Shown piece after piece: positions 9,906 through 20,864 of a stretch of DNA of 64,000 nucleotides (the first letter of the stretch is position 1; each line of letters opens with the position of its first letter). A model generated the notes under the pieces. It saw only the letters and a program-made list of their open reading frames with translations, searched no databases and had not been told where the DNA came from. Source of the stretch: Symsagittifera roscoffensis (taxonomy: Eukaryota; Xenacoelomorpha; Acoela; Convolutidae). Position numbers and translations under genes: made by a program. Where the stretch lies: contig NC_087063.1 in the NCBI RefSeq assembly GCF_963678635.1, positions 28,906,599 to 28,970,598 of the forward strand. Direction: 5' to 3'.

Positions 9906-11226
9906 ATGAGTATAAATCAAAGTAGTAATCTTCGGTACGGGGTTTTTAAAATTTTTTATTGGAGACTTTTAAAAAAGTCCCAATTTTGGAAACAATTATT
10001 TCTTCTTACACACAGGGCGTATTCCCCAGTATTTCTCCGGATGAAAGCAGCATTGATTTTGAATTTGAAACGGATCATACTCTCTACTTGGATATGCGTG
10101 ATACCCATCTTAGTTTAACGGTTCAATTAGTCCAAAGAAGGCTGACTGATGCTTTCAAGAGAGAAAAATCAGAACATAAAGCAAAATCCGAGGATGATTC
10201 GGATGAGGAAGCGGAACCCTACTTCACTTATGCAAGCAATCTACTACATTCACTATTCTCCAATTACGAAGTTGACTTCAACAATACAATGGCTTAGAAC
10301 GCCAATGGATTATATCCTCATAAAGCGCAAATATCGAACAAATTTAACTCGTCGGCAGTGAGTAAAAAGGAATACTTGCTTGTCATGGATACAGTTTTGA
10401 AGAATTTCCTGATGCATTTGATATGCATCCGTTCGCTGATAGAGCAAATTCCTTTTGAACAGGGATAACGTTTTCACTGTATGGAAGGCTCGCCATTGAT
10501 TTGTTTACTTGGAAAACAATGTTGCTACCAAATACCAAAAATCGAATTAAACTAATTCGAGATAGTTCTAATTTTTACCTGCTATCTGATAATCCAAATA
10601 TCCAGTCTGAAACCTGTTGATTGTTCGCTGTTTACTAGAAAAATTTTAGTTGCTGAACTTAATCATAGGATCTTCTAATGGAATATGGAAAAAGAACCTG
10701 ATCAATACAATTACATGGAAACTATACCAAGAATCTTAATCGTTCCATCTCGTCAAAACCAATTCATACAAGAAAATATTTTCAATAACCTTCGAATAAG
10801 AAGAATTGCTGTTGCAATGAATGCAAACTCAGCTGTTCGAGGATCTTTTCATGAAAACCCTTTCAGTTATCAACAATTTCATTTAAAAGAGCTTAGATTT
10901 ATTCGGGGTGAACGAGTCATTGTTTCATTCGATACAATTTGTCCTTGTCGCCCTTATGTTACAACAATGAAATCAATGCAGTTTAACGAAGATTTCCCAG
11001 CTCTTTTAATGGAAGGTTTTCAAAATCACTATATTCTTGTTTTTGATTTGACTTCACTGCAGGCTGCAGCTGAACAATTGAATTATCCAGAACTTAATGG
11101 AGAAAGCTTGAGATTCAAATGTTTTTATACTTTCCCTTGGAGCAAGTTACCGAAATGATAGTCTTGGGAGAAAGACTATCAAATGTTCAAGTTGGCAACT
11201 TCGAAACAGTCGCTAAAAAACTTTAA
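9906..11226 (+). pseudogene. Major-capsid-like protein relic (F54H12.2-like)
   Basis: The gene starts at ATG 9906, 1 bp after the preceding stop. It changes frame near 9950, runs 9959-10297 (PILETIISSYTQGVFPSISP; an acidic insert KSEDDSDEEAEP; NLLHSLFSNYEVDFNN), is heavily damaged from 10298 to 10684, then is open 10685-11158 (MEKEPDQYNYMETIPR, VPSRQNQFIQENIFNN, HLKELRFIRGER). A last frameshift near 11150 leads to VLGERLSNVQ and the TAA at 11224-11226. Length (about 440 codons) and order fit the conserved capsid-like protein paired with this integrase family, thought to be a double-jelly-roll capsid. Four or more frameshifts make it inactive. The 10685-11158 block is the best preserved coding stretch of the element. 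Confidence 0.7.
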
Positions 11227-11698
11227 TGTTTTTGAGTTTTCAGGATCCTATTAAACTATTGTAACTTTTTTGGGGCTTTTCATTTTCAGTTTTGTCTCTG
11301 TACTATCTGTTTTGTTTTTCTTCAGAATTTTGACTTTTTTTGAAGTTTCAGTAGGTTTCAGCATAGTTTCAGTTATCTACACATAATTAACCAGTGTTAT
11401 CTTCAAGTTAGATACGCAGACCGAGATTTTTACAAAAAAACTAGACAGTTCCACACAAAATCCAAAAAAATAAACGTTTTTCTTTCTCTTGCCGTCACAC
11501 TGGAACCTTACCATTGGTATTCCTTATCCTAATACATTGTAGACTCTATATTCAATGTTAATACATAGCTGGAAGACCGGATGCTCTAATCCGTATCTTA
11601 AAACATTGGAGTCTTCCACAATTCCTCCCCCCACCCCCACTTTAGCTCCAACATTTACTACTTTCAGTACCAGAACAAATCTTAGACTACAGTTGTTC
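11227..11698. other. AT-rich stretch after the capsid relic, no gene seen
   Basis: The sequence is T-rich with a short C-run near 11625-11640. I see no coding signal and no clear terminal inverted repeat of the upstream element. Confidence 0.5.
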
Positions 11699-11908
11699 TC
11701 CTTCTGGAGAAACTCCAAGAACTAACTCGCGAAAACCAAAATACTCTAGATCTATTGAGACTTGGAGATATAAGAGTATGATTAAGGTTGGCATTAGACT
11801 AAAAAGTTGCACGAACCTATCCGGCCGAAAAGAAGATAGCGTGACAAGATAGCGTACTATATCTGAAATAACTCTATGAGTACAGACCCTCAGTCATAAC
11901 TCATTAAC
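11699..11908. repeat. Diverged direct repeat, copy 1
   Basis: This copy shares with 12921-13168 a series of blocks in the same order: AGATCTATTGAG, ATTAGACTAA, GTTGCACGAA, CTATCCGGCCGAAAA, GATAGCGTGAC, ACTCTATGAGT and ATAACTCA. Identity is roughly 75-80% by eye with indels. The copies are 1.2 kb apart in the same orientation, as expected of old LTRs or of two copies of a short transposon. Confidence 0.75.
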
Positions 11909-12920
11909 CTCGTTGTTTACTATCGCTGATTCAGTTACATCCCATGATCAGCTAATGAGATCGCGGCTCCTTTTGTTGGTTCCTTTGGTTGCGTAAAACG
12001 CGACAAGAAAGACCGGAGAGTTGAATCTAAGAAACCGCGACAAATTGCAACATTAAATTTCAGTTTTTAAACAGTTTTTTTTTTAAATGAAGCAACACTA
12101 TTTGTTTTAGACAAAATCTTCATCAGATTGTTTGAGGTGTCTTAGATCCCTCGTTAAAAAAATTGAACAATCTTTCCAATTAAATTTCACAAAGATTAGT
12201 AGTTTTCCCAATAAATTGAAAATTCAATTTTACGAAAAAGGGTAGCGAAGTCGCGACAAAAGGATACTTCTAAAAGATTGCCCAAAATTGCAACAACCTT
12301 TTTGATCGCGCAATACATCTTTTGGGCCGCACAAAGTGTATTGGATTTTCTACCTCAAATTTTCAGGCTTTAAAGTGTGTTTCTCGCACAGAGTTGTGCA
12401 CGCTGTTGGGCCGTGCAAGTTCTTGCTGAACATTTTTGATCACTTAAAATCGCCTGATACATTGAAATTTAGCCAACTGACAGTTGGAAAGGAGTAATAA
12501 ACGCAAACTGATGAAAAATGACTTAATTTTTCAAAAATCTTCAAGTTTTGAACTTCGAAGAAAATATAGATGACCGTAAAGCTCTTTGAATTTGATGAAC
12601 AATTTATGCTGGACACTTTTAGTTGAATTTAACCCAATTTCAGAAAATTGGATCTATCGGTAAAGTTTTAATTTTACTGGAAAAACTGATAATTAGTTTC
12701 CCTGTTTGAAATAAGAAGTCGATCTCATTTTTCGTGACCTTCGCATTGGAACCTGATCTAAACTATATTTTATGATTGGATAAATTAGATATTTTATCAC
12801 TGTAAAGTATTTAATATTAACCAATCATGATCCATCTAACTAACAACCCACTTATTTGTAAGTGCTGAAATTACTTGTAATTTCAGCACCAGAGAGATTT
12901 GAATTTAACTTAGAAATTAG
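11909..12920. other. AT-rich stretch between the repeat pair, no gene seen
   Basis: No open frame above background. If the flanking repeats are LTRs, this 1 kb interior keeps no recognisable gag or pol. It contains the hairpin at 12862-12889. Confidence 0.5.
12862..12889. other. Perfect 13 bp inverted repeat with a 2 nt loop
   Basis: GTGCTGAAATTAC at 12862-12874 is followed after TT by its exact reverse complement at 12877-12889. It lies 30 bp before the second copy of the direct repeat. No adjacent gene suggests a role. Confidence 0.9.
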
Positions 12921-13168
12921 TTGTCTCTCCAAGAGAACTTCAGCAGCCGCAACAAACCAGTATACCCTAGATCTATTGAGCCTAGCAGAGACTAGTTAAA
13001 CACCCTGAGACTAGAAAGTATAAGAGTAAGATTAGGATCGGTATTAGACTAAGAAGTTGCACGAATCTATCCGGCCGAAAAAAAGATAGCGTGACGAGCA
13101 GACGGTGTACCCTATCCGAAATTACTCTATGAGTTAACCACATCGGTTATAACTCAGCATGTTTTGCA
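12921..13168. repeat. Diverged direct repeat, copy 2
   Basis: Partner of 11699-11908. It carries an extra stretch (about 30 bp including GAGACTAGTTAAACACC) absent from copy 1. Both copies are in the same orientation. Confidence 0.75.
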
Positions 13169-16131
13169 GTTTTATAGTGGAGTTTGCCTTCCTTTTAACG
13201 GCTCTTTTTCCTTTCCCCCCCACCTGCAATTTTTTACGTATAAATTTGTTGACCACAATCTCCGATTAGAATGACAATTTGCATACAGACTAATAAGGCC
13301 ACCACAAACATATTTGGTTTCATACTCAACCTCGTAAAACCACTCGGTAAACTAATATATTAAAGCTCGTATGAGGTGGGGTAAAAGGAAAAACAGCCCT
13401 TTTAACAACGGAAAGGCACTAAACATAAGGAGAAATCACAAACCAAATGGCTAAAAATAAAAATTGAGCGTGAACAAACTTTAAGATTTCTTCTTGAAAA
13501 AACAACAAAAAAATAGCGAGACCTATATAAAAATACTCACTACATTCAGTACTCTTAAGCAAACGAAATAACTTAGAGATCAAAATAATTACGTGGTTTT
13601 ACCAAATACAAAACTTAACAAATCAAAATTTAGTACAAGAATGACCTTGAAAAAGTGCTTAAGATTTATTCAGTTTTTAACGCTATTAAGAATAATTTCA
13701 CAATTTTTCCCTGATTTTGATTTTTTTTCACCCGTTCACATAATTTTTTCGAATTTTCGAGAAAAGATAGAACATTTGTGCTCAGTGTGGTTTGCTCTTC
13801 AGACATAGGTTGAATTTTTAACTAGCCAACTTTGAATATATGTTTTTATACCACACGCAAAGTATTGTCATGAACTCAAACTTACAGAAATTGATCTGTT
13901 TTTATTTTGTGTTAAGTTATGGGGGTTCGGAATTTGTCATGTTGCGGGTTTATGAAAAAATTAATGCGCTGCATATCGGTATCCATTAACGGAAGAGCGG
14001 CTTTTTAATCTCGCTCAGAAAACATTCCAATTTGATTTAAAGCAAGCTATTTGAATTTAGTAAAACGCTGCAAATAGCTAGTTAAATCTAGATTGCTCCA
14101 ATTTTCGAAGAAAAAAACGGTATATTTATACTCGGTGTGTTTTTATTCAGTCAATTTTTGCCAATCGAAATAAGTTTTCATAAAAAGTTTTTACACCATA
14201 ATGAAGATATCGACTCTCTGAGTTCGAATTTGAGAAAATTTTGTGCCTCCCACTTTTTTAAATAAAGTTCTGGGTGTGGGCTCTTGAAAATTGCCAAATT
14301 GGCCATTTTTTGGAAAAACTATGCGCGATTTGAAGAGCTATTTGTTTATGCGTAGCGAATTTACCCACACAACACAATCGTTTGAAAATGAATTGAGACT
14401 AGCTAATCGGTCATATTGACTTCGTGCATATCAAAATTTCACACTTTGATATTGTCCAAGTTTTATAGGTTTTCAATTTTTTCTTCTCCCAAAAGCTGTT
14501 CGATACGTATTGAGGGACAGTCGGGACATTCAAGGCTTTTTTGATATACGAGGCATTTTGAACAACAAATCGTTTTTTTCTGAACTACAATTAGTTTCAA
14601 ATTTCTTAAAAACAAAATTTACTCTTGGATCTTAAGTGGCAGGGAAAACCCGGTTCTTCTTTTGTTTTAATGAGAAATGTTGTTCCGACCATTGAAAATG
14701 AGGAGAAACTTTGGATTCGGGTGTGTTTCACTTTTTTTCACGCAGTATTAATTACCACAAATAATCATCGGACTGGGTTGGGTGATGTATCATGTTGAAG
14801 TTTTTTCCATCCTAATTTGAACGACGCTTAAAATTTTTTTCGCGGTGTCGAGAAAAATTGTTTTGAAATTTTGATCTTTGGTCTAATTTCAAGCTAATAA
14901 GGTGACCGTGTAGCATATTTGAGCTTAGCTCAAGTTGTGAAAAGTGAAGGTAGTTGTTGGAGTTTTAGCGCAATTTTGAGAATCAAAACAAGAAAGTTCA
15001 AAAAATTTCCGCAAAAAAATTTGAAATTTTCTTCTCTTTTTTCATTTCATTTTTCTTCAAAAATGTTCTCCAATTGACATAATTCAGTATTCTTCTCAAA
15101 TATGCCCCAAATTTTTTTTTCGTTCAGATCTTTTTATCACAACAAGCGGAAAAAAAACGACACTAATTTGAAAAATAAAATGTATTTTCAAAAGACTATG
15201 GTTGGAACATTCTTTGCTAACTGCACAATAACCTGTTATGATCCTGTTATGATTGTATTCGTTAATTTTGAGAAAAAAAAAACATTTGATCCACCCTTTT
15301 GCCGCCCAAAAGGTTCCCCTTTTCATACTTTTTTACCACATCCGTTATTGGAAGAGCGACCCTGAATTTTTTCCGATAGCACCGTGGGCGCCATTATACA
15401 TTATGTTTATAAGGGAGTGAGCGCAAAAAATAGCACTTTTCTAATCAGCATTTTAAAAACCAAAATTTAAAAAGACAGATTTGATTTATCTCAATAAGGC
15501 GTTTTTGAGTGCTTAAACCAGAAATGCTCAGACTTGATACTCTTAACCGAAAATTATAGTTTGGCTTTTTTTCAGTCGTCAAAAACTTTTGCACTTTGTG
15601 TCTGTATGTTTTTTTTTCATTCCAGAGTCGAGTCTTTAATTATGTTCCAAACAGTAAGTGGTTTCCATTAACAACATTTCAGTGGTATCCGCAGACAAAT
15701 AACTGTAACGTAAATTTTGTTAGCGCATATAATCTGTTGCTGATTCCCCAACCAGCAATTATGGTTAGTTGTTCTAAATTCGGCAACTGCAAGTAAATTA
15801 CGCAAAGATTAAGTCGCAAATGTAAGTGAAATCCGCAAAACTTGTGAGTGGGTTCAGCAACAAACTTTGTATTTTACTGGACTTGCTTATGAGCAATACA
15901 AAGCTAGATGTGGCCTTTTTTATCTATAGCAACGCGTAATTTGAAAGCAAGGACTTCTCTATTTTTAGAGGAATCCCAAACTATTCTTTAAACATTGGTT
16001 AAAAATAGGTGGATGTCAAATCCTTAGTATAGATCAGCCGATGATTGAGGATTCGGATGATTTTTTGGGATCGGAAAACACAATCACCGAAGTCATTTTA
16101 TTATGATTTCGAGTTTGAAATGGTTCACTAT
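13169..16131. other. AT-rich intergenic stretch, no supportable gene
   Basis: Short open frames (13593-13808 plus, 15102-15365 plus, 15596-15796 plus) are dominated by Phe, Lys and Asn, as expected of translated AT-rich DNA. A short motif GGAAGAGCG preceded by ATTAACGG or GTTATT occurs near 13990 and 15350. Nothing here supports a gene. Confidence 0.5.
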
Positions 16132-16245
16132 GTGGTTCAGTTGGTTCAAAAATCATCATCAGTGTTTGAGATGAGATAGTTCTGTATTTGGTTCAGCTGG
16201 TTGAGAAACCATCATCACTGATCAGTATGTTAAAGGAGATAGTTC
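16132..16245. repeat. Imperfect tandem duplication, unit about 57 bp
   Basis: A segment starting TGGTTCAG(T/C)TGGTT and including ATCATCATCA and GAGATAGTTC occurs twice in tandem with about 75% identity. Non-coding context. Confidence 0.6.
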
Positions 16246-18080
16246 AAACATTTATTGGGACAAAGGACCGTTCGAGAAAATTTTTTGAACGCTGAACTGA
16301 AACATCCTCTTGAACACTACATAAAAAAATCCTCTTTCTCTTAAAACTACAATAACCCTATACAAGCGGAAAACAACAGAGCAAAAATTAAGTAGAAAAA
16401 AGTTTTAAAAAATTTTTGAGCAAATTGATCAACTTCATCAAAAAAGAAAATATGGTCAAATTTTTGTCAATTTGGTCAAAATGGAGTAAAAAAAATCTTT
16501 TTCGAAATATTGTTGTGCAGTTTGATCACTTTTTTGGTTCCATTTTCTTCTGTCTCCTCGGTTTTTTCAATGACTGTATGTATTCCGGGACATACTGCTG
16601 GTATTCGTATTCTTATTGAATTTAACTTTCTCTTTACACATTTTTCTACCCTCATCCTTTGACGTGTTTGAGTTCTGACCTTTAAGCGTATTTCAAATCA
16701 AAGCATCAGTTGAAGAGTACGAAGAACAACAGCACCAAATAGTTCTCTCAGCCAGTGCTTGAACCAAACTCCTAGGCAAAATTTCATTTTTAGTACAGAA
16801 ATTAGCGGTTGAAATGATTGTAACCACTTCTGGACCTAAGATGCCCGGCTTGCAGGGTAGCCTTAAGATTGCAGATGCAGACGACGGTGTGCAGAAAAAA
16901 AATTTGGTACTCCCGGCATTTAAAATCAGCAAATTTTAATTTGACGGAACACATTTTTATGGTTGATATTGACATAACGGAACGTGAAAGTTAGTCGTGA
17001 ATCCAAAAGATAGCTCTTTCATCAAAAACTCATAGCCGTAGCGGGTTTGTGACAAAAATGGACCACTTTACTATGACAAGATCAGAGATTTTCGGACAAG
17101 GCTTGAAAGATGACTGCAAGACAGCTCTTCCTAGTAGGTGTGAACTTGGAATCTAATATGCAAAACGTTGTGTCGATGTAAACATTATCAACAGAGATTC
17201 AAAAGACTCTTGTAAATTGAACAGCAGATTCTTGTAAACTGTCAAAAAGATTATTTGTTTGCTTCGTATAAACAAATTGTCATCTGAAATTGCGAGTAAA
17301 AACGCAAGCTTCTCTTTGGAAACTAGTTAGACCAATACTGAAACTGGACAGTGACCTAAAGGATTAATAGTGACAGTACGAGTATCATTGCTTTCCGCTG
17401 AAACAAACATTCAATTTTATCTCATTATCTAAATCCAGTGGTATTATAAGGGAGTTCAATGGACATAAAGCGGCAATGTACTCAAGCAAGTAGCCAAAAC
17501 TTGTTGACAAAAATTTAAAAGTTATAGTGTTTTAACCTTTTGAAGAGTTCAGGCTCGATAGGGCCCACCATGTGATCTGTATGACCGAGGTTTAAGGTTC
17601 TCACCATTAAAGCGACCAAATCAAACTCCGGGAAATTCTGATAATGGTCCGACAATTCTTACATAAGTATAGAAAGAAAAAGGAGGTAAGCAGCGAGTTA
17701 ATAAAGTGAAGATTAAATAAACATTTCTATAAATTTTGGGAAAGGAGGAGATCACCACATTTTGATCCTCATGAGCTGCTTATGAAGGCAAGCAAGTGTC
17801 CTCTGTTCAGCTTAGGCCAATAGATTTAGGCATTTAGGCGCATGATTAACGACACGCCTGAATCCGAAAACAGTAACAATAAGGTTTAGATAGAGCCGAT
17901 TTTTTCAACTCAGAAAAAATTGGGAACTTTAATTCTACTGATACAGCAATTCACAGCCCAAAATTCCAGCACAATTGGCACAAAGTTAAGCAGTTTAAAA
18001 GCTGTAGTAAAACTTTATGAGAAATACCACGAAGAAAATTGACTAACACACTATAAATATCGCACGATTTTAGAACTCAA
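16246..18080. other. Mostly non-coding stretch with one ambiguous open island
   Basis: At 16693-16932 both strands are open: the minus strand for 79 codons and the plus strand for about 45 codons (EMIVTTSGPKMPGLQGSLKI). The island is richer in G+C than its surroundings. I cannot decide the strand or name a product. The rest shows nothing. Confidence 0.4.
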
Positions 18081-18407
18081 CTAACTATACAACTTTGATT
18101 CCTGGGACAGAGAATGAAACAAATCCTGAGCAGGAACTAGATAGATCCTGAGAAAAAATACTGGAAGAAAAAAGTAAGAGGAGGTAGATGATTTAATGAC
18201 TGTAAATAAAGGACTGAACGACTTTGGCTGCCTCCTCCCTTCCGCAAAACTTTTACCAACAGTCCAAGCATAACTTGTGCGCAACATGCTCCTCGTGAAT
18301 CTGGAAGAGCCTCCTCTCTTCACAACAGATAGGGTACAATTTTTCCATTCTTTTTCAGAGACAATTTCGTTTACAGAGCAAACTGATCCCATGATGTTGA
18401 AATTCAA
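18081..18407 (-). other. Unassigned open frame of 108 codons
   Basis: A minus-strand frame from ATG 18407 to 18081. The first two thirds (SEKEWKNCTLSVVKRGG, SYAWTVGKSFAEGRR) look plausible as protein; the end is Phe/Ser/Leu-rich. It lies just left of a minus-strand gene-like repeat unit and could be a downstream exon of it, but no splice signals tie them together. Unknown. Confidence 0.25.
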
Positions 18408-18714
18408 TATTTCAGATAGTTACTGAAAGTGTGTGGTAAAAGATAGGATCGGAAATTTCAATTGATAAAAAACGTGCTTCAAAATGACAATTACTAAATC
18501 TGGACATTTTGAAATTAGATGACGAACGTGGACTGAAATTTGGCAAAAACATTTTTTTGACAAAAAAAATGAGATGCCGTTACTTGAAATTCGAATCGCT
18601 GTCAAATTCGGTATCAGTCTTCAAACCCATTTGACTAATAATGGGCAAGGATGACTGATATTGATTGATCTAAGGGCAAGCAAAGCTCATACTCGCAATG
18701 CTCCGCATGGCCCA

Positions 18715-20760
18715 GGATAGTAATGGAATACACTGTATATCTTTTCTTCATTTGCCAGGCTTTCCTAAGTTGCTGGCCAGAAACACAAAGTAATTATTAC
18801 GTTTTCAGTATGCGAGATTAAATTGAGTACGTTCAGTTTTGGGATCAATGGGGTATTTCAGCATACGGGATGACAAAACTCATTTTTGGGATGAATTGAG
18901 TATTTCAGAATATGGGATTAAAATGGAAGCTGTTTTCGGGTTACCGAAGTGCGTTTTTCAGTATCTGGTATAAACTTCGGTCAGAGGTACTTACGCAGTT
19001 TAGTCTGGCAAGGTGGTTGTCTAAGGTTTTGTCATGAGCTTTCAGATTTTTCAAACATCTTTCAGATGTCCTATTTATTGCGGTGGTGTCGTACTTCTGG
19101 TACTATTAAAACATCTTTTTTTTTGTTTATTTCGATAAAGTTGTATCAATTCAAACTTTGACACTAATTAAAGATGCACCATAAGCTCCATCACCCAGGA
19201 AATGCAAGTTAGCAGCAACAGAAGGGCTTTTTGTTTTTCGGCTTGTGTCGGAAAACTCTGGCAGGTGTCCACGATGGATGAAACTGATAGTCAAAGCCAT
19301 TGACTCTAAGTGTCTTTCAACCAAGTGTATCATGCCAGCTAGCATAACGAGGGCCTGAAGCTCCCTCAGTACAAGGTTCTGACACCCTTCAGCATCACAG
19401 CGAGGGTCATCCCCGGTGAAACATTGGTTTGCAATACAGAGATTACTGCATCTTATTTTCCTAAAATAACTGCTTGTTGTTAACTGAAAGTGCTATCAAA
19501 TAAAATGTCTTGCCGCCTAAAAGCAAAAAAAACTAAACAGATCAGATTTCCTTATTTCGTTGAAAAAAAACGAGACTTTTTTCAATCTTTCACGAAATTG
19601 TACATCACAGACATACCGTTGAAACCCTTGCGAAAAGGTTTAACTGCACCAGCCTGCGATAACAGCAGGTAGCTTGACTCCTTCGTCGGTACTTCTGTCT
19701 TCTCTAATTTCCTGTTATGTTTGGGTCCCAACAACGCATCATTGACTGCTTTTGGGACAGAGAATTTCTTGGCGGACGACAACGAAGCACCAGCATCAAT
19801 GATGATCCAGAATTTTGTTCGTATTGATCGGAATAAGCTTTGATCATAAGCTGGCTCAATTGATCGTATGTGTTTCTGAGGTTGAACACAACTATCGAGG
19901 TTAAACTCTTTTGAATACTGAACTACTCGGTGAGTAAAGGGGATCTAAATACTGTACAAGCTGATTACTTTTTCATCTAGTTCTCAATTTCGTGGGGTTT
20001 TTCATCAAAGTTTCGTCAAAGAAATTGCCCCCATATATTCGGCTGTCAAACTTGCGACTAACAGCAGGCCCTTTCAATTGGCTTTTAAAACCCTTGATGG
20101 ATTTAGTCGATGGAACTAACAAAGATCCCTGTTGGCTAATTAACTAGTCTGATAAACCTACTGGATCCAGTTGACAAGATTAACCACGGGCACATACTGT
20201 ATTAGACTTGAGGCAGGCAAGATCTAACAAAATACAAAATAAAAGATGATCAAAATTTATTTATAACGACTTTGAGCTAACTTTAGATTTAGGCGCTTTT
20301 GCGAATTCCCTCTCTCAAATCGCCTTTGTTAATAAATAGAACATGTCAACCTGGTTGGTACTCAACCTAAATGAACTGTCTGAAATCACGGCAAAACTCT
20401 GCCGCTTTTACCCGAGAGCTTCTAGTTTCTGTATCCTTACCAGAGGAGGTCGTTGATCTGTCCTCAGATCTGCGTCAACCAGACTATGAAGTGGCGAAAT
20501 GGAACCTGGTAGAGGAAAAGGCGAAACGAAATCCGGTACGAGAAGAAGTGGATCCGGCCTCAGACACGGTCCAATCGGTACCTCGGGCTGGCGCACCGAT
20601 GGGCAACTGGCAGGTGACTTCTGATGTATGTTCATCTATATTACTTGTCACTTCTGGAGCAGTAACTATAGTACCAACAGTACCTGGAGCAGTTTGTTTA
20701 GTTTGTTCATTCATGTTTTCTGAAACTCAGTAATTCAGTTAGTTACTCAGTTTGCATGCT
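18715..20760 (-). pseudogene. Multi-exon gene-like unit, tandem copy A
   Basis: This 2 kb unit recurs at 20865-22736 with about 75-80% identity. Read on the minus strand it has blocks that stay open in both copies: an exon-like block 20714-20408 starting after GAGTTTCAG (MNEQTKQTAPGTVGTIVTAP, later VDADLRTDQRPPLVRIQK), a block 19890-19582 (IIDAGASLSSAKKFSVPKAV, KLEKTEVPTKES), a block 19430-19151 (MIHLVERHLESMAL) and a short block ending at a GTAAGT donor-like site near 19000. Open blocks plus worm-type splice signals suggest a spliced protein. Frame differences between copies in the third block show that at least one is dead. No family is recognised; DAGAS in block two resembles, but does not match, the DTGA/DSGA of aspartic proteases. 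Confidence 0.45.
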
Positions 20761-20864
20761 AAAAATAAGAATCATCAATTTATAGAAAAAAAAACTGTTT
20801 ATAAATGTCAATTAAGAAATCTAGACACATTCATTGACAAAACTATACAGATTATCTATTATTC

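Larger units (their letters stand above)
4107..11226 (+). mobile_element. Decayed Polinton/Maverick-like virus-like DNA transposon
   Basis: Every recognisable reading segment from about 4.1 to 11.2 kb is on the plus strand and closely packed: unknown proteins, a packaging-ATPase-like gene, a DDE integrase, a partner protein, a small basic protein and a capsid-like protein. An ATPase, an integrase and capsid genes in one block is the signature of Polinton/Maverick-type elements. From memory the integrase and capsid segments belong to the family of C. elegans F54H12.3 and F54H12.2. All genes are broken by frameshifts and stops, so this is a fossil. No DNA polymerase B motif and no terminal inverted repeats were found by eye, so the outer limits are unknown and the given coordinates cover only the coding block. 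Confidence 0.7.

Noticed and set aside
13593-15796. Short frames at 13593-13808, 15102-15365, 15596-15796
   Set aside because: Composition is that of translated AT-rich DNA, with no splice or start context.
19780-19830. Aspartic protease site in the gene-like unit (IIDAGASLS)
   Set aside because: The D(S/T)G core is not present in either copy (DAG, DAD) and the second protease motif is missing.
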